From the NCBI RefSeq assembly GCF_030812875.1, contig NZ_JAUSTN010000004.1, positions 124,001 through 188,000 on the forward strand: a stretch of DNA of 64,000 nucleotides, read 5' to 3'. Below, one piece after another: positions 16,873-24,953 of this stretch. The translations under genes and the position numbers were made by a program. Every line of letters starts with the position of its first letter. Positions within the stretch are counted from its first letter, which is position 1. Under the pieces are notes generated by a model. The model was not told where the DNA came from and did not search any database. It saw nothing but the letters and a program-made list of their open reading frames with translations. This DNA comes from Peptoniphilus_B koenoeneniae (GTDB lineage: Bacteria; Bacillota; Clostridia; Tissierellales; Peptoniphilaceae).

Positions 16873-17898
16873 CTATTTATGATTTTCTTTTAAAAAAGCA
16901 TCAATAGTTTTTCTTGATTCATTTCTTGCTTCTTCATTGCCTTCACTTGATCCACCTGTTGCAATTCTAGCTTTTCCTAAATTTATAATACCATTGCCAG
17001 CAAATATATGGCCTGCTCCTTTATAAGAATAAATCCTTGCCTTAGGGTTTTGTGCTTTTATTTTATTGGCCATGGCCAGGCTATCCCACATCAAATCATC
17101 CTCACCCACAATCATTAATATATTTGCCTTAACATCTTTGACTGGTATTAGTTTTTCTTGCCTATCTGAGTCTTTTTCTATTGCACTGTTATAAGTTTCT
17201 TTAAAGCTAATAGGACTTTTAATAAGGGCTGGTCCAATAATATTTTTTAAAAATGACTTAAATGATGATTTTTTAATATCTATATATGGAAGCTCCTTTC
17301 CTTTATATGTCCATGATGAACCATAATCTTTAAAATCTAAACCAGCAAAATTATAAGATGAAGGTGCTATTAAAATCAAATTATCTATTTCATGATATTT
17401 ACTAGCTAAATTAAGGGCATATTCTGCACCTTTTGACGCTCCCAAAATACTTATTGGTTTCTTGTCTTTTATATTTTTATTTATATAACTTATAAGGTCT
17501 TCAAATTGTTCTAAGGGAATTTTTCTCAAAGTCTGTTCTTGATTCTTCATGCCAAACATAAATAAGGCAAAAGTTTCATAACCCTCTTCTGCCAATCTTT
17601 TAGCAGTTTCAAAATTTGGACCTCCATCAGAACCTCCAAAACAAATTACAAGGCCCTTATGTGATTTTCCCTTAGGCACAAATCTAAATCCTTGCATCCT
17701 ACCCTCATCTACATAAGTTACATCAACTCCATCAATGTCTGTAGGATATAGACTTATGTCAGTAACATCCTTATAATATTCAGGAAATTTCAAAGCATTG
17801 TTATCTTTATACTTATGGTCATTATATATTCTAAGAATAAAAACTAAAACTACTAAAATAATAGCAATTGAAAAAATTCTAAAAAATATTTTCTTCAT
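16873..17898 (-). CDS. Membrane-anchored acyl-CoA thioester hydrolase/BAAT C-terminal-type alpha/beta hydrolase
   Basis: A 341-aa protein. An N-terminal hydrophobic anchor or uncleaved signal (about 5-24) is followed by an alpha/beta-hydrolase fold: oxyanion-region CFGGSDGG (about 86-93), nucleophile elbow GASKG (Ser155), an acid in the VGEDDLMWDS loop (about 263-272) and a GAGHIF histidine (about 296). This arrangement matches the BAAT/acyl-CoA-thioesterase C-terminal family (PF08840), whose bacterial members are often surface-exposed esterases of unknown substrate. AAGGAG precedes the ATG at 17898. Single-gene unit with its own terminator. The catalytic triad looks intact; the precise reaction is not predictable. 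Confidence 0.8.
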   Translation of the reverse strand: MKKIFFRIFSIAIILVVLVFILRIYNDHKYKDNNALKFPEYYKDVTDISLYPTDIDGVDVTYVDEGRMQGFRFVPKGKSHKGLVICFGGSDGGPNFETAKRLAEEGYETFALFMFGMKNQEQTLRKIPLEQFEDLISYINKNIKDKKPISILGASKGAEYALNLASKYHEIDNLILIAPSSYNFAGLDFKDYGSSWTYKGKELPYIDIKKSSFKSFLKNIIGPALIKSPISFKETYNSAIEKDSDRQEKLIPVKDVKANILMIVGEDDLMWDSLAMANKIKAQNPKARIYSYKGAGHIFAGNGIINLGKARIATGGSSEGNEEARNESRKTIDAFLKENHK

Positions 17899-17919
17899 TT
17901 TATCTCCTTCCTTTAAAAT

Positions 17920-17956
17920 AAAAAAGACTACAGAATTATTATTTTCTATCGTCTGA
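17920..17956 (-). terminator. Terminator of the 17998 MBL hydrolase (GACGATAG-type)
   Basis: Minus strand CAGACGATAGAAAAT and ATTCTGTAGTCTTTTTTATTTT. Third copy of the terminator type; it is less perfect. Confidence 0.65.
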
Positions 17957-17997
17957 AGTTTTTAGCTTAGTCGTTTGTTTTCCGTAAGCATATCTAT

Positions 17998-18876
17998 TTA
18001 ACACTTTTCCAGTAAAACATTTCTTGCCTTCTCTTCTGTATCGTCTTTTTCATCATAGGCATCATAGGGTGCTTTGGAGTCATGGACTTTGGGTTTCCTT
18101 TTTAACCCATCGCAGATCTCATCTGTATGTGCAAAAGCAAAATCTATATCATCAGTCCAACCTGTATGACCTGTTATAATTTTTAACTTTAAATTTCTCT
18201 TTCTAAGTGTTTCCTCTAACTTTTTAAGAGATTTAATTTGTAATTTTTTATCTTCTGCAAGAATGTTCAAAAATGCGTAGCCACCATCTGCTCCAAACCA
18301 AATCGTGTCTCCTGTAAACAAATATGCATCATCAATCAGATAGACAAGATGTCCCCAAGTATGCCCTGGTACAAGAAATGCTTCTATCTTAATATTCCCT
18401 ATATAAAAAACCTGCCCATCATCAACTAACACTTTTTTATTTTCTATGTGAACTTGTGGCAGTTTAACTAATCCACCAAATACTTTACGCTTTTTACGAC
18501 CTTCTAAATATTCATTTTCGATCTTCCCAATATATATAGTGGACTCGCTAAACAGTCCATCACTGCCTTTTTCAATAGCTCCCACATGGTCTGTGTCTTG
18601 GTGGGTAATTAAAATTTCCTCAATATCTTTCGGATCTATATCAAGCCACTTCATTTTTTCTGCTAATCTATCATAATTATAACCTGCGTCTATCATAATC
18701 GTGTAATCGTCTTTTTTATAAAAATAAATATTGGCAACATATTCTCTAATACAACTTACTCTCTCATCAATATGCCCTGTATTTAATGGCTTAAATATTT
18801 CTTTCCCGCGAAACAGTAAAGACATGACTTTTTCTTGCATTTTAGATTCTATTTTTGACATAAATCCTTGCCCCAT
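17998..18876 (-). CDS. MBL-fold metallo-hydrolase
   Basis: A 292-aa metallo-beta-lactamase-fold protein. The metal motif is THQDTDHVG (residues 91-99), a form of HxHxDH in which the second histidine is aspartate, a variant common in some MBL subfamilies. Further ligands are in VPGHTWGHL (about 170-178), FTGDTIWFG (about 188-196) and ITGHTGWTDD (about 249-258). AGGAAAG precedes the ATG at 18876. The family contains thioesterase-, glyoxalase- and lactonase-like enzymes; the substrate here is unknown. Its location among hydrolases and methyltransferases suggests small-molecule metabolism or detoxification. Confidence 0.85.
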   Translation of the reverse strand: MGQGFMSKIESKMQEKVMSLLFRGKEIFKPLNTGHIDERVSCIREYVANIYFYKKDDYTIMIDAGYNYDRLAEKMKWLDIDPKDIEEILITHQDTDHVGAIEKGSDGLFSESTIYIGKIENEYLEGRKKRKVFGGLVKLPQVHIENKKVLVDDGQVFYIGNIKIEAFLVPGHTWGHLVYLIDDAYLFTGDTIWFGADGGYAFLNILAEDKKLQIKSLKKLEETLRKRNLKLKIITGHTGWTDDIDFAFAHTDEICDGLKRKPKVHDSKAPYDAYDEKDDTEEKARNVLLEKC

Positions 18877-19128
18877 GCTTCTTTCCTAAAATTGCATTTT
18901 TATTGATACTCATCCTTGTATTCTTCATTTTCCTTATCTCTTTTTATTTCACATTCACATTATTAAATTGGATACTCTAAGCAGTACACCAACTATTTGT
19001 TTTTTGAGTTTTAAACTTTAGTAAAAGTCTTGAACTCCTTATATTTACATAACTATTTGCCTCTATCACTATTGTGACGCGAAATCCATAAGTTGGCACC
19101 TATTTTTAAAATAGGTGAATTAATATTT

Positions 19129-19581
19129 TTAGAATTTATGGTAGAAACAAGCGGAATCTTCCAAATCCCAAGCACCTTCTTTTACATAAAAATTATAGGC
19201 TCGCGAATTTTTTAAAGTAGTAAAAAATGCACCACTTATACCTCTTTGCTTCAATTGTTTTATACTCGTTTGGTAAAGTTCTTTTGCTAAACCAGTCCCT
19301 CTATATTTTTCAGAAACAAAAAACTCATCAATGTAAAATGTTGATTCAGTAGAATATCTTCTTATGTGACCAATTATTGCACCAATTATTTTATTTCTAT
19401 CAACAATCACATTGCCAAAAAATTTAGTGAAACCTAAAATATCGCTTAAGGATTCCAAGGCTGTTTCTTCTGTCCACTTATTATTCCAAGGTGGAGCATT
19501 ATAGACAGCTACCATTAACTTTGCTAATTCTTCTAAATCTGATCTTAAAATTTTTCGAATTTCTATATTAATCACTTCCAT
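19129..19581 (-). CDS. GNAT-family N-acetyltransferase
   Basis: A 150-aa protein with the GNAT core: an N-terminal IRKILRSDLEELAKLM start, the acetyl-CoA-binding VSEKYRGTGLAKELY motif A (about 90-104) and a C-terminal FYVKEGAW strand. The ATG at 19581 is chosen over the upstream GTG (19590) because AAGGAAG is correctly spaced only for the ATG. It lies 14 bases after the isoprenylcysteine-methyltransferase-like gene on the same strand and probably shares its transcript. Substrate unknown. Confidence 0.85.
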   Translation of the reverse strand: MEVINIEIRKILRSDLEELAKLMVAVYNAPPWNNKWTEETALESLSDILGFTKFFGNVIVDRNKIIGAIIGHIRRYSTESTFYIDEFFVSEKYRGTGLAKELYQTSIKQLKQRGISGAFFTTLKNSRAYNFYVKEGAWDLEDSACFYHKF

Positions 19582-19594
19582 ATCAATCACTTCC

Positions 19595-20086
19595 TTATTT
19601 TTTTCTAATCCATGGTATTACTCTATTTACTTCTTTTAAATATATTTCATATTCTTTGCCAAATTCATTTTTTAACCATTTTTCTTCTGTGTTTTTCATT
19701 AATATTGTTAAGAAAGCCCAAAAGACAAAGGGAAGTATTAATAAAATATAGTTTGCTGTAAATAAAAGTAGGCCTGTGAATATAAATATAAATGCTGAAT
19801 AAACAGGATTTCTTACTAGGGCGTACACTCCCTTTGTTATCAATTTATTTTCTTTAACTTTTTTATTTATCTTCTGAACCATAACTGCTTGTATCCATAA
19901 ATATATGCCTAAAAGGATTAAGACTATGCCCCCTATAATAAAAACTATTTTTCCCTCTCTTAGTTCTCCTTGATATAAATATCCTTTAAGATGAAAGCAT
20001 ATCCCCCCTATTGTAAGAATTAAACAAGTAATGACATATATAGGTCCAACTCCAAAAACTGGCATTTTAAATTCTTTGTATTTCAT
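19595..20086 (-). CDS. Isoprenylcysteine carboxyl methyltransferase (ICMT/PEMT)-like membrane methyltransferase
   Basis: A 163-aa membrane protein with about four hydrophobic segments. It has the family signature in the C-terminal half: KGVYALVRNPVY (about 87-98, the RNPxY SAM-binding motif), then an EEKWLKNEFGKEYEIYLKEV stretch and V-I-P-W. Bacterial members methylate lipophilic acceptors at the membrane; physiological substrates are mostly unknown. The ATG at 20086 lies 11 bases past the stop of the alpha/beta hydrolase gene, so it belongs to an operon with the ATC-hydrolase-like and alpha/beta hydrolase genes upstream and the GNAT downstream. Confidence 0.85.
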   Translation of the reverse strand: MKYKEFKMPVFGVGPIYVITCLILTIGGICFHLKGYLYQGELREGKIVFIIGGIVLILLGIYLWIQAVMVQKINKKVKENKLITKGVYALVRNPVYSAFIFIFTGLLLFTANYILLILPFVFWAFLTILMKNTEEKWLKNEFGKEYEIYLKEVNRVIPWIRKK

Positions 20087-20097
20087 TTTGTACCCGA

Positions 20098-21036
20098 CTA
20101 GTGTTTTAGTAGTTCAATAATTTCATCTTGTGCAACTCTACCTTCTCTAAAAAATCTCAATAAGGGATAGCAGTGGCACATTCCTTTGCCCACAATGATT
20201 TCATATGGGACGTGATATTTTTCCATTGCTTTTTTAAATTCGTCCGCAAAGGCATAGAGGCATTCATTTTCGCCGTAATAAAAATATGTTTTCGGGAAGT
20301 CGGTAAAATCTCCTACTGTTCCGTCTAACATATACTCAGGCAGGTCTTTATCCCCTTTTGTAATTTCTCTTGCCGTTTTAAAATATGTAGGTTCAATCAT
20401 TATGTCTTTGTGGTTAAGGGCATTCATTTTTTCCCAAATCTCTTTATTTTCTTTGAGAGTTACATCGGGAATCCCTCCTGGTGAAACTGAAATAATTTTG
20501 CCGGCCATTGGAAGTGGTCTAGCTAAGGCATTATTATGTAGAAAAATTCCAAGTGATAGGCAGGCTCCTGATGAAAATCCGAGGACACTTATGTTTTTTG
20601 CCTTATAAGTTTCAGTCATCAGCCTATAGGTTTCAAAACAAACTTCATAGGTCTTATCCACCTTTACATCTTCCGAACAAAGGGGATAGAATAAAAACCA
20701 GACGTCTTTACCTGTTTGTTCCATTATTCTTTCCGACAATTTAAAATCCCATTTGTCGGGCTGGGTAATCATTCCTCCGCCGAAGAAATAGAGGACCGCT
20801 CCCTCTGCAGGACTCTTATTTTTTTGATAAGAGATAAGCCTGTAACCCATAAGATCTCTATCTATGAGATGATATTTTTTTCTCTCGGCTCTCTTTCTTG
20901 CCTTATCTAAATCAAATACATGCTTTGCATTTTGTCCCTTTGCATACTCGAGAATCTCTTCCTTGTTCTTTAAAAACATTTTTTTGACGCCTGCAAGTCT
21001 TACTATTGTCGATGCAATTTTATATGTAACGCTCAT
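20098..21036 (-). CDS. Alpha/beta hydrolase (HSL/acetyl-esterase-like), intact copy
   Basis: A 312-aa alpha/beta-hydrolase-3-type enzyme with an FGGGM oxyanion motif (about 85-89, in place of HGGG), nucleophile GFSSG (Ser155), a likely acid near the YYGENECLYAFAD loop and GKGMCHCYP with the catalytic histidine (about residue 291). An N-terminal helical cap region (residues 1-55) is absent from the second copy at 14876-15661. GGAGGTG precedes the ATG at 21036. It lies 61 bases after an ATC-hydrolase-family gene and before the ICMT-like gene. Likely a small-ester hydrolase; substrate unknown. Confidence 0.85.
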   Translation of the reverse strand: MSVTYKIASTIVRLAGVKKMFLKNKEEILEYAKGQNAKHVFDLDKARKRAERKKYHLIDRDLMGYRLISYQKNKSPAEGAVLYFFGGGMITQPDKWDFKLSERIMEQTGKDVWFLFYPLCSEDVKVDKTYEVCFETYRLMTETYKAKNISVLGFSSGACLSLGIFLHNNALARPLPMAGKIISVSPGGIPDVTLKENKEIWEKMNALNHKDIMIEPTYFKTAREITKGDKDLPEYMLDGTVGDFTDFPKTYFYYGENECLYAFADEFKKAMEKYHVPYEIIVGKGMCHCYPLLRFFREGRVAQDEIIELLKH

Positions 21037-21097
21037 TTCACACCTCCATTAATAATCATTTATAAGTTTTTACCAATACTTATTCTATAACTGGGCT

Positions 21098-21724
21098 TCA
21101 TTCTCTATCGCCTGTAATAAAATAATCACAACAATCTGCTCCATTTGCTATAGTATTTTTTCTGTGAAGTATACCATGCTCAAGACTTATCATAAGCTCA
21201 TCAAGTTCGCAGAGTAGTGGCATTAATTCATCTACCCCCAGCTTCTTTGTGTAAGCACAAATAGGGCAACGAGTAATTCTATAATAACAAGCACCCTCAT
21301 AGGGTTGTCCCTCAAAATCAATTTTAAAGGACGTGGGATAGAGCTTTTCTTTTTCCTCTGTATACCACTTGTAATACTTAAGAATAATTTTCTTATTGGC
21401 CTCTTTCCCCCTCTTAGTATTGAGATTAACCAAGGAAAAATACCATTTGACAGAATAAAGAGATTGGCGCATCATTTCCTGAATGGTTTCTGGCGGAATC
21501 TTTTTCTCACTTGCTATATATGGAGCAATAAAGGCAAGGGCGAACATCTCATTGTATGCCATGGGATTGTCCTTGCCTATATCATCTGCTTCTTCTATTA
21601 ATTTTCGATAAATTATTTTGCTCTTTTTAATAATTTCTGAAGCATATGCTTTATCATACTTCTCTATAAGAACTTTTTTCATTGAACCTTTAAATAATAA
21701 GAAATAAAAACCTTTGTATTTCAT
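21098..21724 (-). CDS. L-2-amino-thiazoline-4-carboxylic acid hydrolase family protein (ATC hydrolase, PF14196), intact copy
   Basis: A 208-aa protein. The N-terminus is helical; the C-terminal half contains the cysteine/histidine-rich YYRITRCPICAYTKKLG (about 149-165), LEHGILHRKNTIANGADCCDYFI (about 180-202) pattern that defines the ATC-hydrolase family. The name comes from Pseudomonas AtcB-like enzymes. Most family members in Firmicutes are uncharacterised and occur next to methyltransferases and TetR-type regulators, so actual ATC hydrolysis is doubtful. First gene of a likely operon with the alpha/beta hydrolase, ICMT-like and GNAT genes. A truncated copy is at 15650-15939 and a decayed C-terminus at about 46060-46100. 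Confidence 0.8.
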   Translation of the reverse strand: MKYKGFYFLLFKGSMKKVLIEKYDKAYASEIIKKSKIIYRKLIEEADDIGKDNPMAYNEMFALAFIAPYIASEKKIPPETIQEMMRQSLYSVKWYFSLVNLNTKRGKEANKKIILKYYKWYTEEKEKLYPTSFKIDFEGQPYEGACYYRITRCPICAYTKKLGVDELMPLLCELDELMISLEHGILHRKNTIANGADCCDYFITGDRE

Positions 21725-21777
21725 CTTACATACCCCATCAATTTTCTAAAATTTTTTATTTTAATTTAAATACAAGT

Positions 21778-22605
21778 TTATTTTCTTCCAATTAAAAGAG
21801 TTGAGCCATGAAGCCCTAACAATAGAGATTCTTTGTGATCCATAAAAAGACCCCCTGTTGTATCAATTAATTGCACATCTTCGTAGCCGTCTTTTTTCAG
21901 CTTTTCAATGAATTTATTCATATCTCCATATCTTGACTTGCTCATCAAATCATGAATAACAAAAACTCCACCTTTTTTAAGTACACGAAATGTTTCCAGT
22001 AAAAGTTTTTGTTTGTTTTGCCCTGAAATATTGTGATAAACATAGTTGCTTGTCACCGCATCAAAACTTTGGTCTTCAAAGGGAAGATTCACTGCATTCC
22101 CTTCTTCAAATCTCACATTTTCTATTTCCTCTAATTTTGCATTATTTTCACAGAGCGCTTTAGAGAATTCTCTTTTATATGAACCTTTCCATATGTCACA
22201 GCCCACCATGGTTGCTTTTGGATTTTTCTTTGCACAAGCTATGGTAAGTGCCCCGCTACCACATCCTACATCTAAGCCCAGACCACCATCTGGAATCTTT
22301 ACATAGTCGGCAGTCCCCTCTATTATAACTTTGGCAAGCTTTCTTTTTCCATTGAAATCAAAAGCCCTATGTAGTACTCTCATCCAGATTGCAAAGAAAG
22401 TAAGTTTCAGCGTAGCATATCCGAAAATAATGCCACAGATGAGACGAGCTCTTCCGGTAAATACAAGATCACTGATACCAAAGGCTATAAATAGAATAAA
22501 AGCTGCAAGACTTGCAAATATTAATTTCTTTAGCAAGCTTTCAGGAACCCAGTTTTTGTAGTCAGCTTTTATTTTCTTGTCATCAATAAAATCTAATTGT
22601 TTCAT
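21778..22605 (-). CDS. Membrane-anchored class I SAM-dependent methyltransferase
   Basis: A 275-aa protein. Two N-terminal hydrophobic helices (about 27-48 and 54-76) tether a soluble methyltransferase domain with motif I LGLDVGCGSGAL (about 107-118), motif II GCDIWK, and motif IV FDAVTSNYVYHNI. CAGGAG precedes the ATG at 22605. It lies 53 bases before the ATC-hydrolase gene on the same strand and 29 bases after a membrane protein gene, so 23270-19129 may be one long transcript. A copy of the first ~37 codons survives at 46107-46218. The acceptor is probably lipophilic, given the anchor (inference). Confidence 0.85.
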   Translation of the reverse strand: MKQLDFIDDKKIKADYKNWVPESLLKKLIFASLAAFILFIAFGISDLVFTGRARLICGIIFGYATLKLTFFAIWMRVLHRAFDFNGKRKLAKVIIEGTADYVKIPDGGLGLDVGCGSGALTIACAKKNPKATMVGCDIWKGSYKREFSKALCENNAKLEEIENVRFEEGNAVNLPFEDQSFDAVTSNYVYHNISGQNKQKLLLETFRVLKKGGVFVIHDLMSKSRYGDMNKFIEKLKKDGYEDVQLIDTTGGLFMDHKESLLLGLHGSTLLIGRK

Positions 22606-22634
22606 AAAATTTCTCCTGTAAATAATTCATTTTA

Positions 22635-23270
22635 TTAATTCATATTAGTATAGTGCATTAATAAGGTTAGGTAGTAAATAAAATATATTATGTTAAACCA
22701 GCCTCCGCGAATGATCATATGGACTCCCTTTGGCAATCTTTCAGCAAGAGGAGTAAAAATTATAAGAAATATAGGTGTAAATAAGGCTTGCCATCTTGGA
22801 AATACTGTGAGTCCAAATAAAATTATCAATGCTATTGCTATGTTTGCTAAAGCCATAATAGAAAAAACTATTTTTGCTTGGAGTTTTAAAAATTTTAAAA
22901 ATTCATCAAAAGCTCCTTTGTTTTCGTGCCTTGATAAAAGACCTAAGTAGGCACATTGAATGTGATAAGTGCCCCCTAATATCATGCCAAAAATATTTAT
23001 TAAAAATACAAACCAAGCAAGATTTAAATACTCTTCTTGTATGCTCAAAACAATATGATAAAATCCAATACAATATATAAAGGCACATATTGGACCTAAA
23101 AGACCACCAATATATAATCTTTTTATGCTGACATTTTTCATTATGCCAATAATACTATTTATAGTATCCTTGCCATCGTAATCCTTTGAATCATAATATA
23201 GGGTCATATCTCCCAAAAACATCAAAAATGAACCAAAAAGACCTATCAATATACTCTTGTATAAAGTCAC
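22635..23270 (-). CDS. Hypothetical membrane protein (six-TM, DUF6796-like)
   Basis: A 211-aa polytopic protein with about six hydrophobic segments (near 5-20, 52-74, 83-105, 130-152, 158-174, 185-205) and the conserved-looking FLGDMTLYY after helix 1 and GTYHIQCAYLG in the middle. I associate it with the DUF6796 family but am not certain. It starts at GTG 23270 with AGAAGGTG upstream. It is upstream of and close to the anchored methyltransferase. A second, internally deleted copy (46247-46703) also follows a methyltransferase remnant, so the two genes move together. Confidence 0.65.
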   Translation of the reverse strand: MTLYKSILIGLFGSFLMFLGDMTLYYDSKDYDGKDTINSIIGIMKNVSIKRLYIGGLLGPICAFIYCIGFYHIVLSIQEEYLNLAWFVFLINIFGMILGGTYHIQCAYLGLLSRHENKGAFDEFLKFLKLQAKIVFSIMALANIAIALIILFGLTVFPRWQALFTPIFLIIFTPLAERLPKGVHMIIRGGWFNIIYFIYYLTLLMHYTNMN

Positions 23271-23477
23271 AATTAAACACCTTCTTTCCCTTAGATGATA
23301 TTAGTTCTCGCTTTAATTATAACATCAATTTTTGATAAATGTTTTTGCTTTTTTTTTATTATTTATCTAACATAGTTCTGTCCATATTGTTACAGCAAAA
23401 CTTTTTTCATAGGATGCTTAAATAGATTGAAATAAAAGCTGTGATATTTCATATTTTATCCATTACCTTTCTCTTAT

Positions 23478-24086
23478 CTATTTTCTTGCAATGAATACGA
23501 CTTGTTTTTTTCTATCTAAATAATACTCAAATTTAAAGCCTAATTTTTCAAGCATCTTTGATAAGTCGTCTGGTGTGTATACTTCCATATCTATAATATT
23601 AGATATTTTTCTTACATCTCTTCTTTCCTTAGACGATGCTTCATTACATATTAAAAACTGTCCGCCTTTTTTCAGCACACGATAAATTTCTTTAAAGCAT
23701 TCTTCTATGTCATTCCAAAAATAAATAGTTTCAAAAGCTGTGACAATATCCATAGATTCATCTTTAAAAGGAAGGCTCTTCACATCTCCCACTGAGATTT
23801 GGCATCTTCCAGCCTTTATTGCTTCTTTATTTATCTCACTTGCCATTTTTATACTTGCTTCTGAGTGATCAAGGCCGTAAACTTTTTTTGCTTTAGTTAA
23901 AAAATATTCTATGTTGGCTCCACCGCCGCATCCTAAATCTAAAACAGTATATTCTTTTTCAATTTTTATGTAAGACCTTCCCCACTTTGCTAATTTTTCA
24001 TGGCCTTTATTCATGCTCTTTAAAATAAATCTGCCTCCAAAATTGTCTTTTGGATTTTTAAAATTTTCTAAAAAACTCTTAAACAT
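23478..24086 (-). CDS. Class I SAM-dependent methyltransferase
   Basis: A 202-aa Methyltransf_11-type enzyme: motif I VLDLGCGGGANIEYF (about 49-63), acidic motif GLDHSEASI, motif IV DIVTAFETIYFW and a typical LKKGGQFLI post-motif. No membrane anchor. GGAGGAG precedes the ATG at 24086. It is separate from the previous genes by 200 bases. Distinct from the other two methyltransferases in this island. Substrate unknown. Confidence 0.85.
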   Translation of the reverse strand: MFKSFLENFKNPKDNFGGRFILKSMNKGHEKLAKWGRSYIKIEKEYTVLDLGCGGGANIEYFLTKAKKVYGLDHSEASIKMASEINKEAIKAGRCQISVGDVKSLPFKDESMDIVTAFETIYFWNDIEECFKEIYRVLKKGGQFLICNEASSKERRDVRKISNIIDMEVYTPDDLSKMLEKLGFKFEYYLDRKKQVVFIARK

Positions 24087-24608
24087 TTACTCCTCCAACT
24101 GAAACTAATTCTCATCTACATTATATCATTTTTCATTTTTTAATTTATCGTTTTTAGGACAAAAAAACATTTTTTAAAAATTATAAGCCACCTATCATAA
24201 ATAAATTAACTTGTATCATTTTCACATATTATTGCCTATCAAGTGCCATGATTGTAGCAATAACCCATCAATCTTTTCTTTGGATTTCTAATATGAATCT
24301 TCCCACAAATTATTTTTAACATAAAAATATGGATTTTAATACTTCTTGATCTTATTTTAACATCTATGTTTTACTACAACTTTTTGATCTGGTGCTTTTT
24401 CTAAATGTAGTGGTGTATTTTTACCTACTATTTTCTAAACAAAAAAACCCTCCTTACTTTTACCAAGTAAAGAGGGTATTTTTAATCTTAAAGAGTTTTA
24501 ATTAGTTTTTGTTTTATTTATAGGTTGAATTTATTTAACAAGGAAGCTGCGAAAGATCTTTATTAAATCCGGTTCTTATTATGTTAGAAAGTGTCTTTTG
24601 TGAAATTT
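24087..24608. other. Gene-poor interval with a bidirectional terminator
   Basis: About 520 AT-rich bases without an intact gene. At 24442-24481 an ACCCTCCTTACTT / AAGTAAAGAGGGT hairpin with A/T tracts on both sides is a good bidirectional terminator. A short minus-strand open stretch (24357-24429) ending in EKAPDQKVVVKHRC and a stop looks like the tail of a decayed gene, which I cannot name. Nothing else is supported. Confidence 0.5.
24100..24114. promoter_or_regulatory. Weak Fur-like element before the 24086 methyltransferase
   Basis: TGAAACTAATTCTCA at 24100-24114 resembles a 7-1-7 Fur box (about 11 of 14 positions of TGATAATNATTATCA). It lies just upstream of the ribosome site. Suggestive only. 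Confidence 0.25.
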
Positions 24609-24953
24609 TTACTTTTGGATCAAGGTGCCTTTATCCACGTCTTCTGTCAAATCCAATAGGATCCATGCACTTGTTCCAGCTTGAACCTTGTGCTTGCCCA
24701 TATTGGCTTCAAGCATTGTTTCAAATGTTGAACTGCTACTGCATTCAATAACATCTAAAATTGTCGTTGTGACATTCTTGCCCTTTGTAGTAACTGTAAC
24801 CGTATCGCCTTTTTCAAATTCACCGGTTATGATTTGAGAGGTAGCCACGAGTCTGTTCTTTAATGCTTTTGCTCGTTTCAACCCCACTTTTGTCGCCTTG
24901 GGTGCAATGGAAAAGTAATTATCTGCTTTAGCTACATTGGCATAATCTCTCCT
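24609..24953 (-). pseudogene. EF-Tu domain-II-like small protein with a frameshifted start
   Basis: From GTG 24887 the frame encodes 92 residues with the beta-barrel pattern of translation-factor domain II: FEKGDTVTVTTKGKNV...ILDVIE, an E-x-M-L-x-A-x-x-G stretch, AWILLDL and DVDKGTLI. The same frame is open without a start codon for 21 codons further upstream. A perfect AAGGAGAG site followed by ATG lies at 24935-24950, but that ATG reads into a stop after three codons (ATGCCAATGTAG); one added base after the ATG would restore it. So the gene is either broken by a one-base deletion, mis-sequenced, or starts at the GTG with a weak AAGG site. It is last in an operon with the DUF3160 lipoprotein. 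Confidence 0.55.

Noticed and set aside
23293..23325. TGATATTAGTTCTCGC before the membrane-protein gene as a Fur box
   Set aside because: Only about 10 of 14 positions fit and the arms are not symmetric; its preservation at 46729 is explained by the duplication.
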